From Candidatus Methanoperedentaceae archaeon (GTDB taxonomy: Archaea; Halobacteriota; Methanosarcinia; Methanosarcinales; Methanoperedenaceae), in NCBI GenBank assembly GCA_013331375.1, contig DUGO01000081.1, forward strand, positions 3,981 to 9,367: 5,387 nucleotides of DNA, in the 5' to 3' direction. Shown here piece by piece: positions 1-5,061 of the stretch (positions within the stretch are counted from its first letter, which is position 1; every line of letters starts with the position of its first letter). The notes below the pieces were generated by a model. The model searched no databases and had not been told where the DNA came from. It saw nothing but the letters and a program-made list of their open reading frames with translations. The translations under genes were made by a program, and so were the position numbers.

Positions 1-441
1 ATAAAAAGCTGGACATGCTCATGCGGCGGGACAATCAAGAAGGGAGTGAAGGACAGGGTGAACGAGCTTGCCTCATGGGACGAGCCAAGACCACCCGCGC
101 ACCGCCCCCCGTATCTCCACATCGTGCCGCTCGCAGAGATACTTGCCCTCGCCTTAGGGGTATCGGGCACAGGTACACGTAAGGTACAGGAGGAATGGAA
201 GCGCCTCGTTGGTAAGTTCGGGAGCGAAGTGGCAGTGCTTGTGGACGCGCCGCTTTCGGAGATAAACGCGGATGAGCGGATTTCAAATGTCATCAAGGCA
301 TTCCGCTCAGGCGAAGTGGTGCTGCATCCCGGAGGCGGGGGACAGTACGGGCACATCGAGATGCCGCAGGGAGATGACCCGCCCTCCCCGGGCATGGCAA
401 AGAGAAAAGAGCCGCAGCGGTCGCTGTTTGAATTCCAGTAA
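1..441 (+). CDS. Endonuclease Q (EndoQ, PHP-domain DNA repair nuclease), C-terminal part
   Basis: The frame is open from base 1, so this is the last 146 residues of a gene that begins outside the window; a GTG at base 46 is an internal codon, not the start. The fragment opens with a cysteine pair followed by GG (CSCGGTIKKG, residues 6-15), then GVKDRVNELA, and ends its folded part with HPGGGGQYG (residues 109-117). I recognise this pattern from the archaeal EndoQ/TIGR00375 family. Family members are PHP-type metal-dependent nucleases that nick DNA 5' of deaminated bases (uracil, hypoxanthine, xanthine) and abasic sites; the PHP catalytic part itself is not in the window. After a Pro/Gly/charged linker the protein ends in QRSLFEFQ, a PCNA-interacting (PIP-box-like) peptide. 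It stops 11 nt before the convergent trpC. The family call rests on remembered motifs, not a search. Confidence 0.85.
   Translation: MKSWTCSCGGTIKKGVKDRVNELASWDEPRPPAHRPPYLHIVPLAEILALALGVSGTGTRKVQEEWKRLVGKFGSEVAVLVDAPLSEINADERISNVIKAFRSGEVVLHPGGGGQYGHIEMPQGDDPPSPGMAKRKEPQRSLFEFQ
415..438 (+). other. Putative PIP-box (PCNA-binding peptide) at the EndoQ C-terminus
   Basis: The last eight codons read QRSLFEFQ. This fits the core QxxLxxF of the PCNA-interacting peptide, with Gln in place of the usual second aromatic residue. It lies at the extreme C-terminus after a flexible linker, the usual position for archaeal PIP boxes. EndoQ of Thermococcales is known to work with PCNA, which supports the reading. 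Binding is inferred, not shown. Confidence 0.55.
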
Positions 442-452
442 TGTTATAATTC

Positions 453-1199
453 TTATTGCGCCCGCACGAAACGCCTCGTGTTACTGTACACATCCCCCTT
501 CATTATCGCATTCCCCACGAGCAGCGCATCCGCGCCAGCCCGTATCATGCGCACGGCGTCCTCGGGCGTCCCGATACCGCTCTCGCTCACCACGATCCTG
601 TGCTTTGCCTTCGGTGCGAGCCTTTCCGTGGTCGCTATGTCCACTTCCATGGTATCGAGATTGCGGTTGTTTATGCCTATGGCCCTGGCGCCGGTTGCAA
701 GCGCAGCCCGCAGCTCCTGCTCATCGTGCACCTCAACCAGCGGCTCGATACCTCTTGAAAGCGAAAGCTCCACGAAATCGTTGAGCTGCTCCCCGAGCAC
801 CCGCGCGATAAGAAGTATCAGGTCTGCCCTCGTCTCGAGCACCTGTAATTCGCTCACTATGAAATCCTTGCGCAGCACCGGGAGTTTTACCGCATTCCTC
901 ACTGATTCGAGGTTCTCGAGGCTTCCCCTGAAGAAGTGCGGCTCAGTGAGAACGGATATGGCAGCAGCTCCGCCCCGCTCCATCTCCTTTGCTATCAGCG
1001 CAGCCTCTGCGCCCGTAACAGCCCTGTTAACGCTCGTGGGGGATGCGGGTTTTACCTCTGCGATAAGAGGTATCCTGCCGTCACGCTTTGCCTTTTTTAT
1101 GCAGCTTATGAAATCCCTTGTCTCAACGCGGGGTGCCGGTTGCGCGAGTGCAGCGCGCTTTTCAGCGAGCTCAAGTATGTCTTTAAGTACTTTGTGCAT
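453..1199 (-). CDS. trpC: Indole-3-glycerol phosphate synthase
   Basis: This 248-residue protein catalyses ring closure of carboxyphenylaminodeoxyribulose phosphate to indole-3-glycerol phosphate, the fourth step of tryptophan synthesis, in the cytoplasm. It is a complete single (beta/alpha)8 barrel. Family catalytic residues are visible in order: E48 and K50 in AEVKPASPT, K111 in LRKDFIV, E156 in PLVEVHD, N177 in GINNRN, and E206/S207 in VVSESGIG, followed by the phosphate-binding LLVGNAIMKG. The ATG at 1199 gives the normal family length; the frame stays open upstream but has no ATG, GTG or TTG between this ATG and the prf1 start region. A GGAG lies 11 nt upstream of the ATG. The gene is alone: no other trp gene is adjacent. 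It is divergent from prf1 and convergent with the EndoQ gene. There is no fusion to trpF and no frameshift. Confidence 0.96.
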   Translation of the reverse strand: MHKVLKDILELAEKRAALAQPAPRVETRDFISCIKKAKRDGRIPLIAEVKPASPTSVNRAVTGAEAALIAKEMERGGAAAISVLTEPHFFRGSLENLESVRNAVKLPVLRKDFIVSELQVLETRADLILLIARVLGEQLNDFVELSLSRGIEPLVEVHDEQELRAALATGARAIGINNRNLDTMEVDIATTERLAPKAKHRIVVSESGIGTPEDAVRMIRAGADALLVGNAIMKGDVYSNTRRFVRAQ

Positions 1200-1203
1200 T
1201 ATA

Positions 1204-1211
1204 CAGTGCTC
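1204..1211. repeat. Direct repeat CAGTGCTC, copy 1
   Basis: The octamer CAGTGCTC occurs here and again at 1264-1271, exactly 60 nt away, in the same orientation. In the trpC direction it reads GAGCACTG and lies just upstream of the trpC ATG, overlapping the SD region. It could be half of a regulator-binding pair, but eight bases is short enough for chance. Confidence 0.35.
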
Positions 1212-1230
1212 TCCGATGAGTCTTGTCTTT

Positions 1231-1240
1231 GATATATACC
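1231..1240 (-). promoter_or_regulatory. Putative TATA box of trpC
   Basis: On the minus strand this reads GGTATATATC. An archaeal start site about 25 nt downstream would fall near 1210 and give trpC a short leader of roughly 10 nt. The TATATA core (1233-1238) is self-complementary, so the box could also fire towards prf1, but prf1 has a better-placed box of its own. Position and composition only; no start-site data. Confidence 0.45.
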
Positions 1241-1254
1241 TGATGCACGCAGGG

Positions 1255-1262
1255 TTTATGTA
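1255..1262 (+). promoter_or_regulatory. Putative TATA box of the prf1-hisI operon
   Basis: TTTATGTA matches seven of eight positions of the archaeal consensus TTTAWATA. A start site about 25 nt downstream of the box centre, near 1284, would leave a leader of about 19 nt that contains the prf1 SD. No clear BRE is visible upstream. Confidence 0.45.
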
Positions 1263-1263
1263 G

Positions 1264-1271
1264 CAGTGCTC
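1264..1271. repeat. Direct repeat CAGTGCTC, copy 2
   Basis: This is the second copy of the octamer found at 1204-1211. It starts one base after the putative prf1 TATA box, where a bound protein could affect prf1 transcription. Function is speculative. Confidence 0.35.
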
Positions 1272-1293
1272 ATAATAACGCACCTTTTTCTCC

Positions 1294-1297
1294 GGAG
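1294..1297 (+). promoter_or_regulatory. Ribosome binding site of prf1
   Basis: GGAG lies five nt before the ATG at 1303, the normal archaeal SD spacing, and supports that start. Confidence 0.7.
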
Positions 1298-1302
1298 TCA
1301 TA

Positions 1303-2544
1303 ATGGTAGAACTGGCAGCGCGCAAGAAATACGAATTCAAGAAAGTGCTTGAGGCACTGAGGGACAAGAGAGGACGAGGGACAGAACTCATATCCCTGTA
1401 CATCCCGCACGACAAGCAGATATACGATGTCGTCGGGCAGCTCAAGGAGGAGTACGGGCAGGCATCCAACATCAAGTCAAGGGTCACAAGGCTCAATGTG
1501 CAGGGCGCCATCGAGTCACTGCTGTCGCGCCTGAAGCTCATCCCAAGGGCGCCCGAGAACGGGGTTGTGATATTCTGCGGTGCCGTGGATGTGGGCGGCG
1601 GGAAGACGGATATCCAGACCGTTATACTGGAGCCCCCGGAAGCCATCACCATATACAAGTACCACTGCGACTCAACCTTTTTCCTTGAGCCGCTTGAGGA
1701 CCTCATCCGCGAGAAAAAGACCTACGGGCTGCTGGTGCTCGACCGGAGAGAGGCGACAGTGGGCATTCTTACAGGCAAGCGAATCGAGGCTCTTGCGCAC
1801 CTCACATCCAATGTGCCGGGAAAGCAGCGAAAGGGCGGGCAGAGCTCGCACAGGTTCCAGCAGCTTCGCTTGATAGCGATAAATGAGTTCTACACGAGGA
1901 TTGGCGAGAAGGCAAGCGAAGTCTTCCTGCAGGAGAAAGAGCTTGAAGGCGTGCTCATCGGAGGTCCCTCACCAACCAAGGACGAGTTCGAGGCAGGCGG
2001 CTACCTGCACCACGAGATACAGAAAAAGGTGAAGGGTCTATTTGATACTGCATATACGGATGAGTCGGGTCTCCACGAGCTTGTGGACAATGCGCAGGAT
2101 GCCCTGTCAGACCTTGAGGTGATACGTGAGAAAAAATATGTTGACAGGTTTTTCAAAGAGCTTGTGAGTGATGGCGGGCTTGCCTCGTACGGCGAGGAAC
2201 AGGTCAGGAAGAACCTGGAACTCGGTGCAGTTGATGCCCTCCTGATTTCCGACGACCTTCGCAGGGAGCGGATAACCATCACATGCGCAAGCTGCGGAAT
2301 TGAGAAAAAGGAGACGCGGCAGGTAAAGCCGGGTGAGACGCCAGAAGCGCCGGGAAACTGCCTGTCGTGCGGCGGAAGCCTGAAGATATCCGCATCAACA
2401 GACCTTGTGAACGAGCTGTCCGCGATAGCCGAGAAGATGGGCACAGAATTGGTGTTCATCTCCACGGATTTCGAGGGCGGGGAGCAGCTTATGACCGCAT
2501 TCGGAGGACTTGCAGCCATACTGAGATTCAGGACCGGGATATGA
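1303..2544 (+). CDS. prf1: Peptide chain release factor aRF1
   Basis: This is a full-length 413-residue archaeal/eukaryotic-type class I release factor. It recognises all three stop codons in the ribosomal A site and triggers peptidyl-tRNA hydrolysis. Domain 1 carries the stop-codon-reading NIKS motif (residues 56-59, in QASNIKSR) and the YxCxxxF motif (YHCDSTF, 120-126). Domain 2 carries the GGQ motif (178-180, in GKQRKGGQSS), whose Gln acts at the peptidyl-transferase centre. Domain 3 contains a minidomain with two CxxC pairs (C328/C331 and C353/C356) that probably binds zinc, and ends in the aRF1-typical FGGLAAILRF. The ATG at 1303 is supported by GGAG five nt upstream and by normal family length. 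hisI follows with no gap, so the two are probably co-transcribed. trpC is divergent upstream. No unusual substitution is seen in the key motifs. Confidence 0.98.
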   Translation: MVELAARKKYEFKKVLEALRDKRGRGTELISLYIPHDKQIYDVVGQLKEEYGQASNIKSRVTRLNVQGAIESLLSRLKLIPRAPENGVVIFCGAVDVGGGKTDIQTVILEPPEAITIYKYHCDSTFFLEPLEDLIREKKTYGLLVLDRREATVGILTGKRIEALAHLTSNVPGKQRKGGQSSHRFQQLRLIAINEFYTRIGEKASEVFLQEKELEGVLIGGPSPTKDEFEAGGYLHHEIQKKVKGLFDTAYTDESGLHELVDNAQDALSDLEVIREKKYVDRFFKELVSDGGLASYGEEQVRKNLELGAVDALLISDDLRRERITITCASCGIEKKETRQVKPGETPEAPGNCLSCGGSLKISASTDLVNELSAIAEKMGTELVFISTDFEGGEQLMTAFGGLAAILRFRTGI

Positions 2545-2907
2545 ATGATTGATCTCGATGACCTCAAATACGATAACGGGCTTGTGATTGCCATAGCCCA
2601 GGACTATAAGACGAACGATGTGCTGATGTGCGCCCACATGAACCGCGAGGCGCTCATGAAGACGATAGAGACGCGAAGGGCGCACTACTGGAGCAGGAGC
2701 AGGAAAAAGCTATGGAGAAAGGGCGAGGAGTCGGGGCATGAGCAGATTGTGCATGATATCCTCATCGATTGCGACGCCGACGCGGTGCTGCTGAAGGTCG
2801 AACAGATTGGGGGCGCGTGCCACACGGGCTACATGACGTGCTTCTACCGCACAATTGAGGGGGACATTGTGGGCAGGAAGATCTTCGATCCTGATAAGGT
2901 CTACTGA
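2545..2907 (+). CDS. hisI: Phosphoribosyl-AMP cyclohydrolase
   Basis: This 120-residue cytoplasmic enzyme opens the adenine ring of phosphoribosyl-AMP, the third step of histidine synthesis. It is the stand-alone cyclohydrolase; the HisE pyrophosphohydrolase domain found fused to it in many bacteria is absent. Family hallmarks are HMNREAL (31-37), the [17 protein letters not shown] segment (48-64), the metal-binding DCDAD (D75, D77, D79, with C76), and the zinc-ligand region [12 protein letters not shown] (C92, H93, C99). The ATG at 2545 follows the prf1 TGA directly (zero spacing), and no strong SD is seen in the end of prf1, which suggests translation by coupling or reinitiation after prf1. 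The gene is outside any his operon in this window. Function is confident; the operon link to prf1 is inferred from spacing. Confidence 0.97.
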   Translation: MIDLDDLKYDNGLVIAIAQDYKTNDVLMCAHMNREALMKTIETRRAHYWSRSRKKLWRKGEESGHEQIVHDILIDCDADAVLLKVEQIGGACHTGYMTCFYRTIEGDIVGRKIFDPDKVY

Positions 2908-2922
2908 AAAATCTGAGAAAAA

Positions 2923-2944
2923 TCACAAACTATATGTTTTGTGA
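2923..2944 (+). promoter_or_regulatory. TATA box within an inverted repeat: promoter/operator of the flavoprotein operon
   Basis: The arms TCACAAAC (2923-2930) and GTTTTGTGA (2936-2944) are inverted copies with one extra T in the right arm, separated by TATAT (2931-2935). The AT-rich centre is at the right distance (about 25 nt) for a transcript start near 2958, just before the SD at 2962. A dimeric repressor on these arms would cover the TATA box. The same element could form a weak hairpin after hisI, but it lacks a downstream T-run, so a terminator is less likely. Confidence 0.5.
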
Positions 2945-2961
2945 AATCCAAAACAAATAAT

Positions 2962-2967
2962 GGTGAT
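2962..2967 (+). promoter_or_regulatory. Ribosome binding site deciding the start at 2972
   Basis: GGTGAT is complementary to the conserved ATCACC of the 16S rRNA 3' end and lies four nt before the ATG at 2972. An in-frame ATG at 2960 overlaps this SD and has none of its own, so 2972 is preferred. A near-leaderless start at 2960 remains possible and would add only four residues. Confidence 0.6.
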
Positions 2968-2971
2968 AGAT

Positions 2972-3385
2972 ATGGTAAATATCCCGGATGATGCACTCAA
3001 AATGTTCCAGAACTCATGTGACAAGGAAAAGCCGCTGATATGGGTATCCACCGTGACCCCGGACGGGGAGCCCCATCTTGCGCCCGTGTGCTATGTCGTG
3101 CCCACGGACAAGGACAAGCTCCTGATAGCGATATCCTTCGCGACAAAGACGGCAGCGAATATCGAGGAGGGCTCAGGTGTGGCGCTTGGCGTTGCAGTGT
3201 ATCCCAGCGGGTACATGGTAAAGGGCAGCGGGGAGATTATTCGAAGCGGCAAGCACTTCGACACCATCATGGATGGGGTCACGAAGCGGTACGGCGGCAA
3301 GATAAAGCCCGTGGCTGCGCTGCTCGTGAGCGCTGAAAAGGTATATGCCCTGAAGCCTGCGGCAGGCAAGAAAAGAATTGCGTAA
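2972..3385 (+). CDS. Pyridoxamine 5'-phosphate oxidase-like FMN-binding split-barrel protein (first of two)
   Basis: This is a 137-residue single-domain protein with the PNPOx-like flavin-binding split-barrel pattern. A small hydrophobic strand followed by a polar turn (IWVSTVTPDGEPHLAPVCYV, residues 23-42) leads to LLIAISFATKTAANIEEG (50-67), where the K-T-x-x-N motif is the usual phosphate-contact region for FMN. A GSGEII strand (85-90) and the C-terminal VYALKPAAGKKRIA complete the barrel. Such proteins usually dimerise and bind FMN, sometimes heme or F420; the substrate cannot be told from sequence. There is no signal peptide or membrane segment. It heads an operon with the similar gene at 3404 and the deacetylase at 3799, and has its own promoter. 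True PNPOx enzymes of vitamin B6 synthesis are longer, so that role is unlikely. Confidence 0.83.
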   Translation: MVNIPDDALKMFQNSCDKEKPLIWVSTVTPDGEPHLAPVCYVVPTDKDKLLIAISFATKTAANIEEGSGVALGVAVYPSGYMVKGSGEIIRSGKHFDTIMDGVTKRYGGKIKPVAALLVSAEKVYALKPAAGKKRIA

Positions 3386-3403
3386 ACTTATAGTGAGGAA
3401 ACA

Positions 3404-3802
3404 ATGGCAAAGATGACGCAGGACGTCAGGGACGTGCTGGGAGGACAGAAAATGCTTCCTCTTGCAACTTCGGATTCATCGGGCAAGCCGAATGTCGCAT
3501 TCATTACATACTGGAAGATACTTGACGATGAGACCATCCTGATAGTCGAGAACTTCATGAACAAGACAAGGAAAAACCTTGAGAAGAACCCCAGGGCAGC
3601 CGTTGTGGCGTACAGGAGCGAGCCAAAAAAGTCATACCAGCTCAAGGGCACGGTCAGGTTCGAGACATCAGGCAGGATGTTCGAGGAAGCGAAAGCCATG
3701 GCTGCCGCAAAGAAGGCGCCCGGGAAATCCGCTGTAATTTTCCGGGTCGAAGAAATTTATGACTCATCGCCCGGACCCAAAGCCGGGGAGCGGATTGCAT
3801 AA
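3404..3802 (+). CDS. Pyridoxamine 5'-phosphate oxidase-like FMN-binding split-barrel protein (second of two)
   Basis: This 132-residue protein has the same fold as its upstream neighbour. Matching segments are MLPLATSDSSGKPNVAFITY (residues 17-36), ETILIVENFMNKTRKNLEKN (43-62, with the K-T-x-x-N flavin-phosphate motif followed by PRAAVVAY), and YQLKGTVRFE (78-87). It ends in SPGPKAGERIA, recalling the GKKRIA end of the first copy. I recognise it as close to small archaeal flavoproteins of the MTH152 type. The ATG at 3404 has GTGAGG at 3393-3398, five nt upstream, and starts 18 nt after the previous stop. The two proteins are clearly diverged, so the duplication is old or they are separate subfamilies. 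The stop overlaps the proposed start of the deacetylase. Reaction unknown; an FMN-reductase-like or electron-carrier role is only a guess. Confidence 0.83.
   Translation: MAKMTQDVRDVLGGQKMLPLATSDSSGKPNVAFITYWKILDDETILIVENFMNKTRKNLEKNPRAAVVAYRSEPKKSYQLKGTVRFETSGRMFEEAKAMAAAKKAPGKSAVIFRVEEIYDSSPGPKAGERIA
3785..3790 (+). promoter_or_regulatory. Ribosome binding site supporting an ATA start at 3799
   Basis: GGGGAG sits inside the end of the upstream flavoprotein gene, eight nt before the ATA at 3799. It is the only good SD near the conserved N-terminus of the deacetylase, so it marks the likely initiation site even though the codon there is not ATG, GTG or TTG. Confidence 0.55.
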
Positions 3803-4812
3803 CTTCCATCGTATACCATCCCGGATGCCTTGAGCACAACACGGGAAACCACCCTGAGCGCAGAGAGCGCCTGACTTCGATACTGTCGCTGCTCGAAAAG
3901 ACGGGTCGATTGAGCGAGATAAACTTGCTCACGCCTCGCCCTGCGGAATTCGAGCAGGTGGCAGCAGTCCACGATACTGGGTACATACGTGAGGTCGAAG
4001 CCCTGAGCAGGCTCGGGATGCCTCTGAGTCCAGACACGCCACTTTCCGGGGCGTCCTACGATGCTGCGCTCCTCGCAGCCGGCGGGGCGATTGCAGCCGT
4101 TGATGCTGGCGATGCGTTCGCGCTCGTCCGACCTCCGGGACACCACGCCTCGCGGGACAACGGCACTGGCTTCTGCATTTTTAACAACGTAGCGATAGCG
4201 GCGAGGCATGCGCAGGAAAGACATGAAAAAATCCTCATCGTTGACTGGGATGTGCACCACGGCAACGGCACACAGGACATATTTTACAGTGATCCATCCG
4301 TACTGTATTTTTCGACCCACCTGTATCCGCACTACCCGGGCACCGGCTGGCTTTCAGAGACAGGAGCAGGCGAAGGAGCCGGCTTCACTGTCAACGTGCC
4401 ACTCCCGGTGTGGACAGGCGATGCCGGGGTGCTCCGGGTCTTTGACGAGATACTGGTGCCTGTAGCCATGCAGTTCAAGCCCGATTATGTCATGGTATCA
4501 GCTGGCTTTGACGGTCACGTGGACGACCCGCTGGGCAGCCTTGGTCTTACCGAAGACGGATACGGGGACATGGCACTGCGCGTGAAGCAGGTCGCAGAGG
4601 ATAACTGCGGCGGGCGCATCGCATTCGTGCTTGAGGGGGGGTATCACTTCGATGCGCTATCCCGCTCGGTGCTTGCAGTGCTGGACTCGATGGCAGGCAA
4701 AAGATGCAGCGGCGATAACTCCCCGAAACCCGCTGGAGAATCAGGGGGCAGGATGGCTGACAGGATAAGGGAAATAAAGAAAGTGCAGGGACGGTACTGG
4801 GAGTTTGGATAA
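3799..4812 (+). CDS. Histone deacetylase / acetylpolyamine amidohydrolase family protein, apparent ATA start
   Basis: This zinc-dependent deacetylase of the arginase/HDAC fold removes acetyl groups from lysine or polyamine amines. With the start at 3799 it has 337 residues, normal for the family. All hallmarks are present: HPER (18-21), RPPGHHA with the tandem His 115-116, GFCIFNN, DWDVHHGNGT with zinc ligands D151 and H153, SAGFDGH with the third ligand D238, and LEGGYH with the catalytic-type Tyr 282. The open frame continues upstream of HPER, but from its preceding stop (TGA at 3760) up to 3909 it holds no ATG, GTG or TTG. The first near-start is TTG at 3910, which would delete the conserved first 37 residues. 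ATA at 3799 overlaps the upstream TAA as ATAA and has GGGGAG eight nt before it, so coupled translation is likely. The substrate (histone, other protein or polyamine) is not determinable. Confidence 0.93.
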   Translation: MTSIVYHPGCLEHNTGNHPERRERLTSILSLLEKTGRLSEINLLTPRPAEFEQVAAVHDTGYIREVEALSRLGMPLSPDTPLSGASYDAALLAAGGAIAAVDAGDAFALVRPPGHHASRDNGTGFCIFNNVAIAARHAQERHEKILIVDWDVHHGNGTQDIFYSDPSVLYFSTHLYPHYPGTGWLSETGAGEGAGFTVNVPLPVWTGDAGVLRVFDEILVPVAMQFKPDYVMVSAGFDGHVDDPLGSLGLTEDGYGDMALRVKQVAEDNCGGRIAFVLEGGYHFDALSRSVLAVLDSMAGKRCSGDNSPKPAGESGGRMADRIREIKKVQGRYWEFG

Positions 4813-4814
4813 GG

Positions 4815-4821
4815 TTAAATA
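4815..4821 (+). promoter_or_regulatory. Putative TATA box of the 68-residue protein gene
   Basis: TTAAATA, preceded by G, is a close match to the archaeal consensus TTTAWATA. It starts three bases after the deacetylase stop. A transcript starting about 25 nt downstream, near 4843, would have a roughly 12-nt leader holding the SD, the same layout as the promoter at 2923. An A7 run (4830-4836) follows. Confidence 0.55.
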
Positions 4822-4844
4822 CGATACATAAAAAAATGATATGT

Positions 4845-4851
4845 GGTGAGG
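4845..4851 (+). promoter_or_regulatory. Ribosome binding site deciding the start at 4855
   Basis: GGTGAGG contains GGTGA, which ends five nt before the ATG at 4855. In-frame GTG codons at 4843 and 4846 overlap this SD and have none of their own, so the ATG is the better start. Confidence 0.6.
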
Positions 4852-4854
4852 TTA

Positions 4855-5061
4855 ATGACCAAACGCAAATACTTGATAGAATCAAAGCGGTATGTTGATG
4901 AGAGCGGCAAGACGGTTTTTGATAGCTGGGTCACTGAGGCAGACCTGATAGAGGTGAAGCCCCAGGAGCAGTACATCCTGTTCTTCCCGATAGAGGGCGA
5001 GCACGCTGGTAAGAAGCACTACGTGCCCTTTTCAAATATCCATGTCGTGCGGGAGGTCTAA
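4855..5061 (+). CDS. Small conserved-looking protein of unknown function (68 residues)
   Basis: I do not recognise this family. The protein is soluble-looking, with a basic N-terminus ([13 protein letters not shown]), an acidic middle, and alternating hydrophobic residues that suggest beta-strands (residues 20-32, then QYILFFPI at 39-46 and [14 protein letters not shown] at 55-68). A small beta-barrel is plausible but unproven. There is no Cys, membrane segment or signal peptide. Evidence that it is real: its own TATA-like box, a well-spaced SD, codon use like its neighbours, and a location that fills the gap between the deacetylase and ilvE. Its TAA overlaps the ilvE stop tail to tail by four bases. 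It could be co-transcribed in part with the deacetylase by read-through. Confidence 0.72.
   Translation: MTKRKYLIESKRYVDESGKTVFDSWVTEADLIEVKPQEQYILFFPIEGEHAGKKHYVPFSNIHVVREV

Noticed and set aside
478..1263. A 261-codon open frame on the plus strand
   Set aside because: It lies antisense to trpC, whose protein carries every catalytic motif; the plus-strand product is low-complexity Ser/Arg/Ala-rich and has no recognisable domain.
1200..1706. Upstream extension of the trpC frame by 169 codons
   Set aside because: The extension runs antisense through the prf1 promoter and first third of prf1, is Ser-rich, and has no family similarity. The ATG at 1199 gives the usual IGPS length.
2001..2594. 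A 197-codon open frame on the minus strand
   Set aside because: It is antisense to the conserved C-terminal half of prf1 and Ser-rich, typical of a shadow frame.
2923..2944. Hairpin after hisI as an intrinsic terminator
   Set aside because: The arms are AT-rich and no T-run follows on the plus strand; an operator over the TATA box explains it better.
2960..2962. ATG at 2960 as start of the first flavoprotein
   Set aside because: It overlaps the GGTGAT SD that serves the ATG at 2972 and would sit almost at the predicted transcript end; kept only as a possible leaderless alternative.
3910..3912. TTG as the deacetylase start
   Set aside because: It would remove the conserved HPER-containing N-terminus and leave more than 100 nt of in-frame conserved sequence untranslated; no SD lies at proper spacing.
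3757..4332. A 191-codon open frame on the minus strand
   Set aside because: It is antisense to the deacetylase catalytic region and shows no domain.
4635..4641. G7 run in the deacetylase gene as a frameshift site
   Set aside because: The frame is intact across it and encodes the conserved LEGGYH motif, so there is no sign of slippage.
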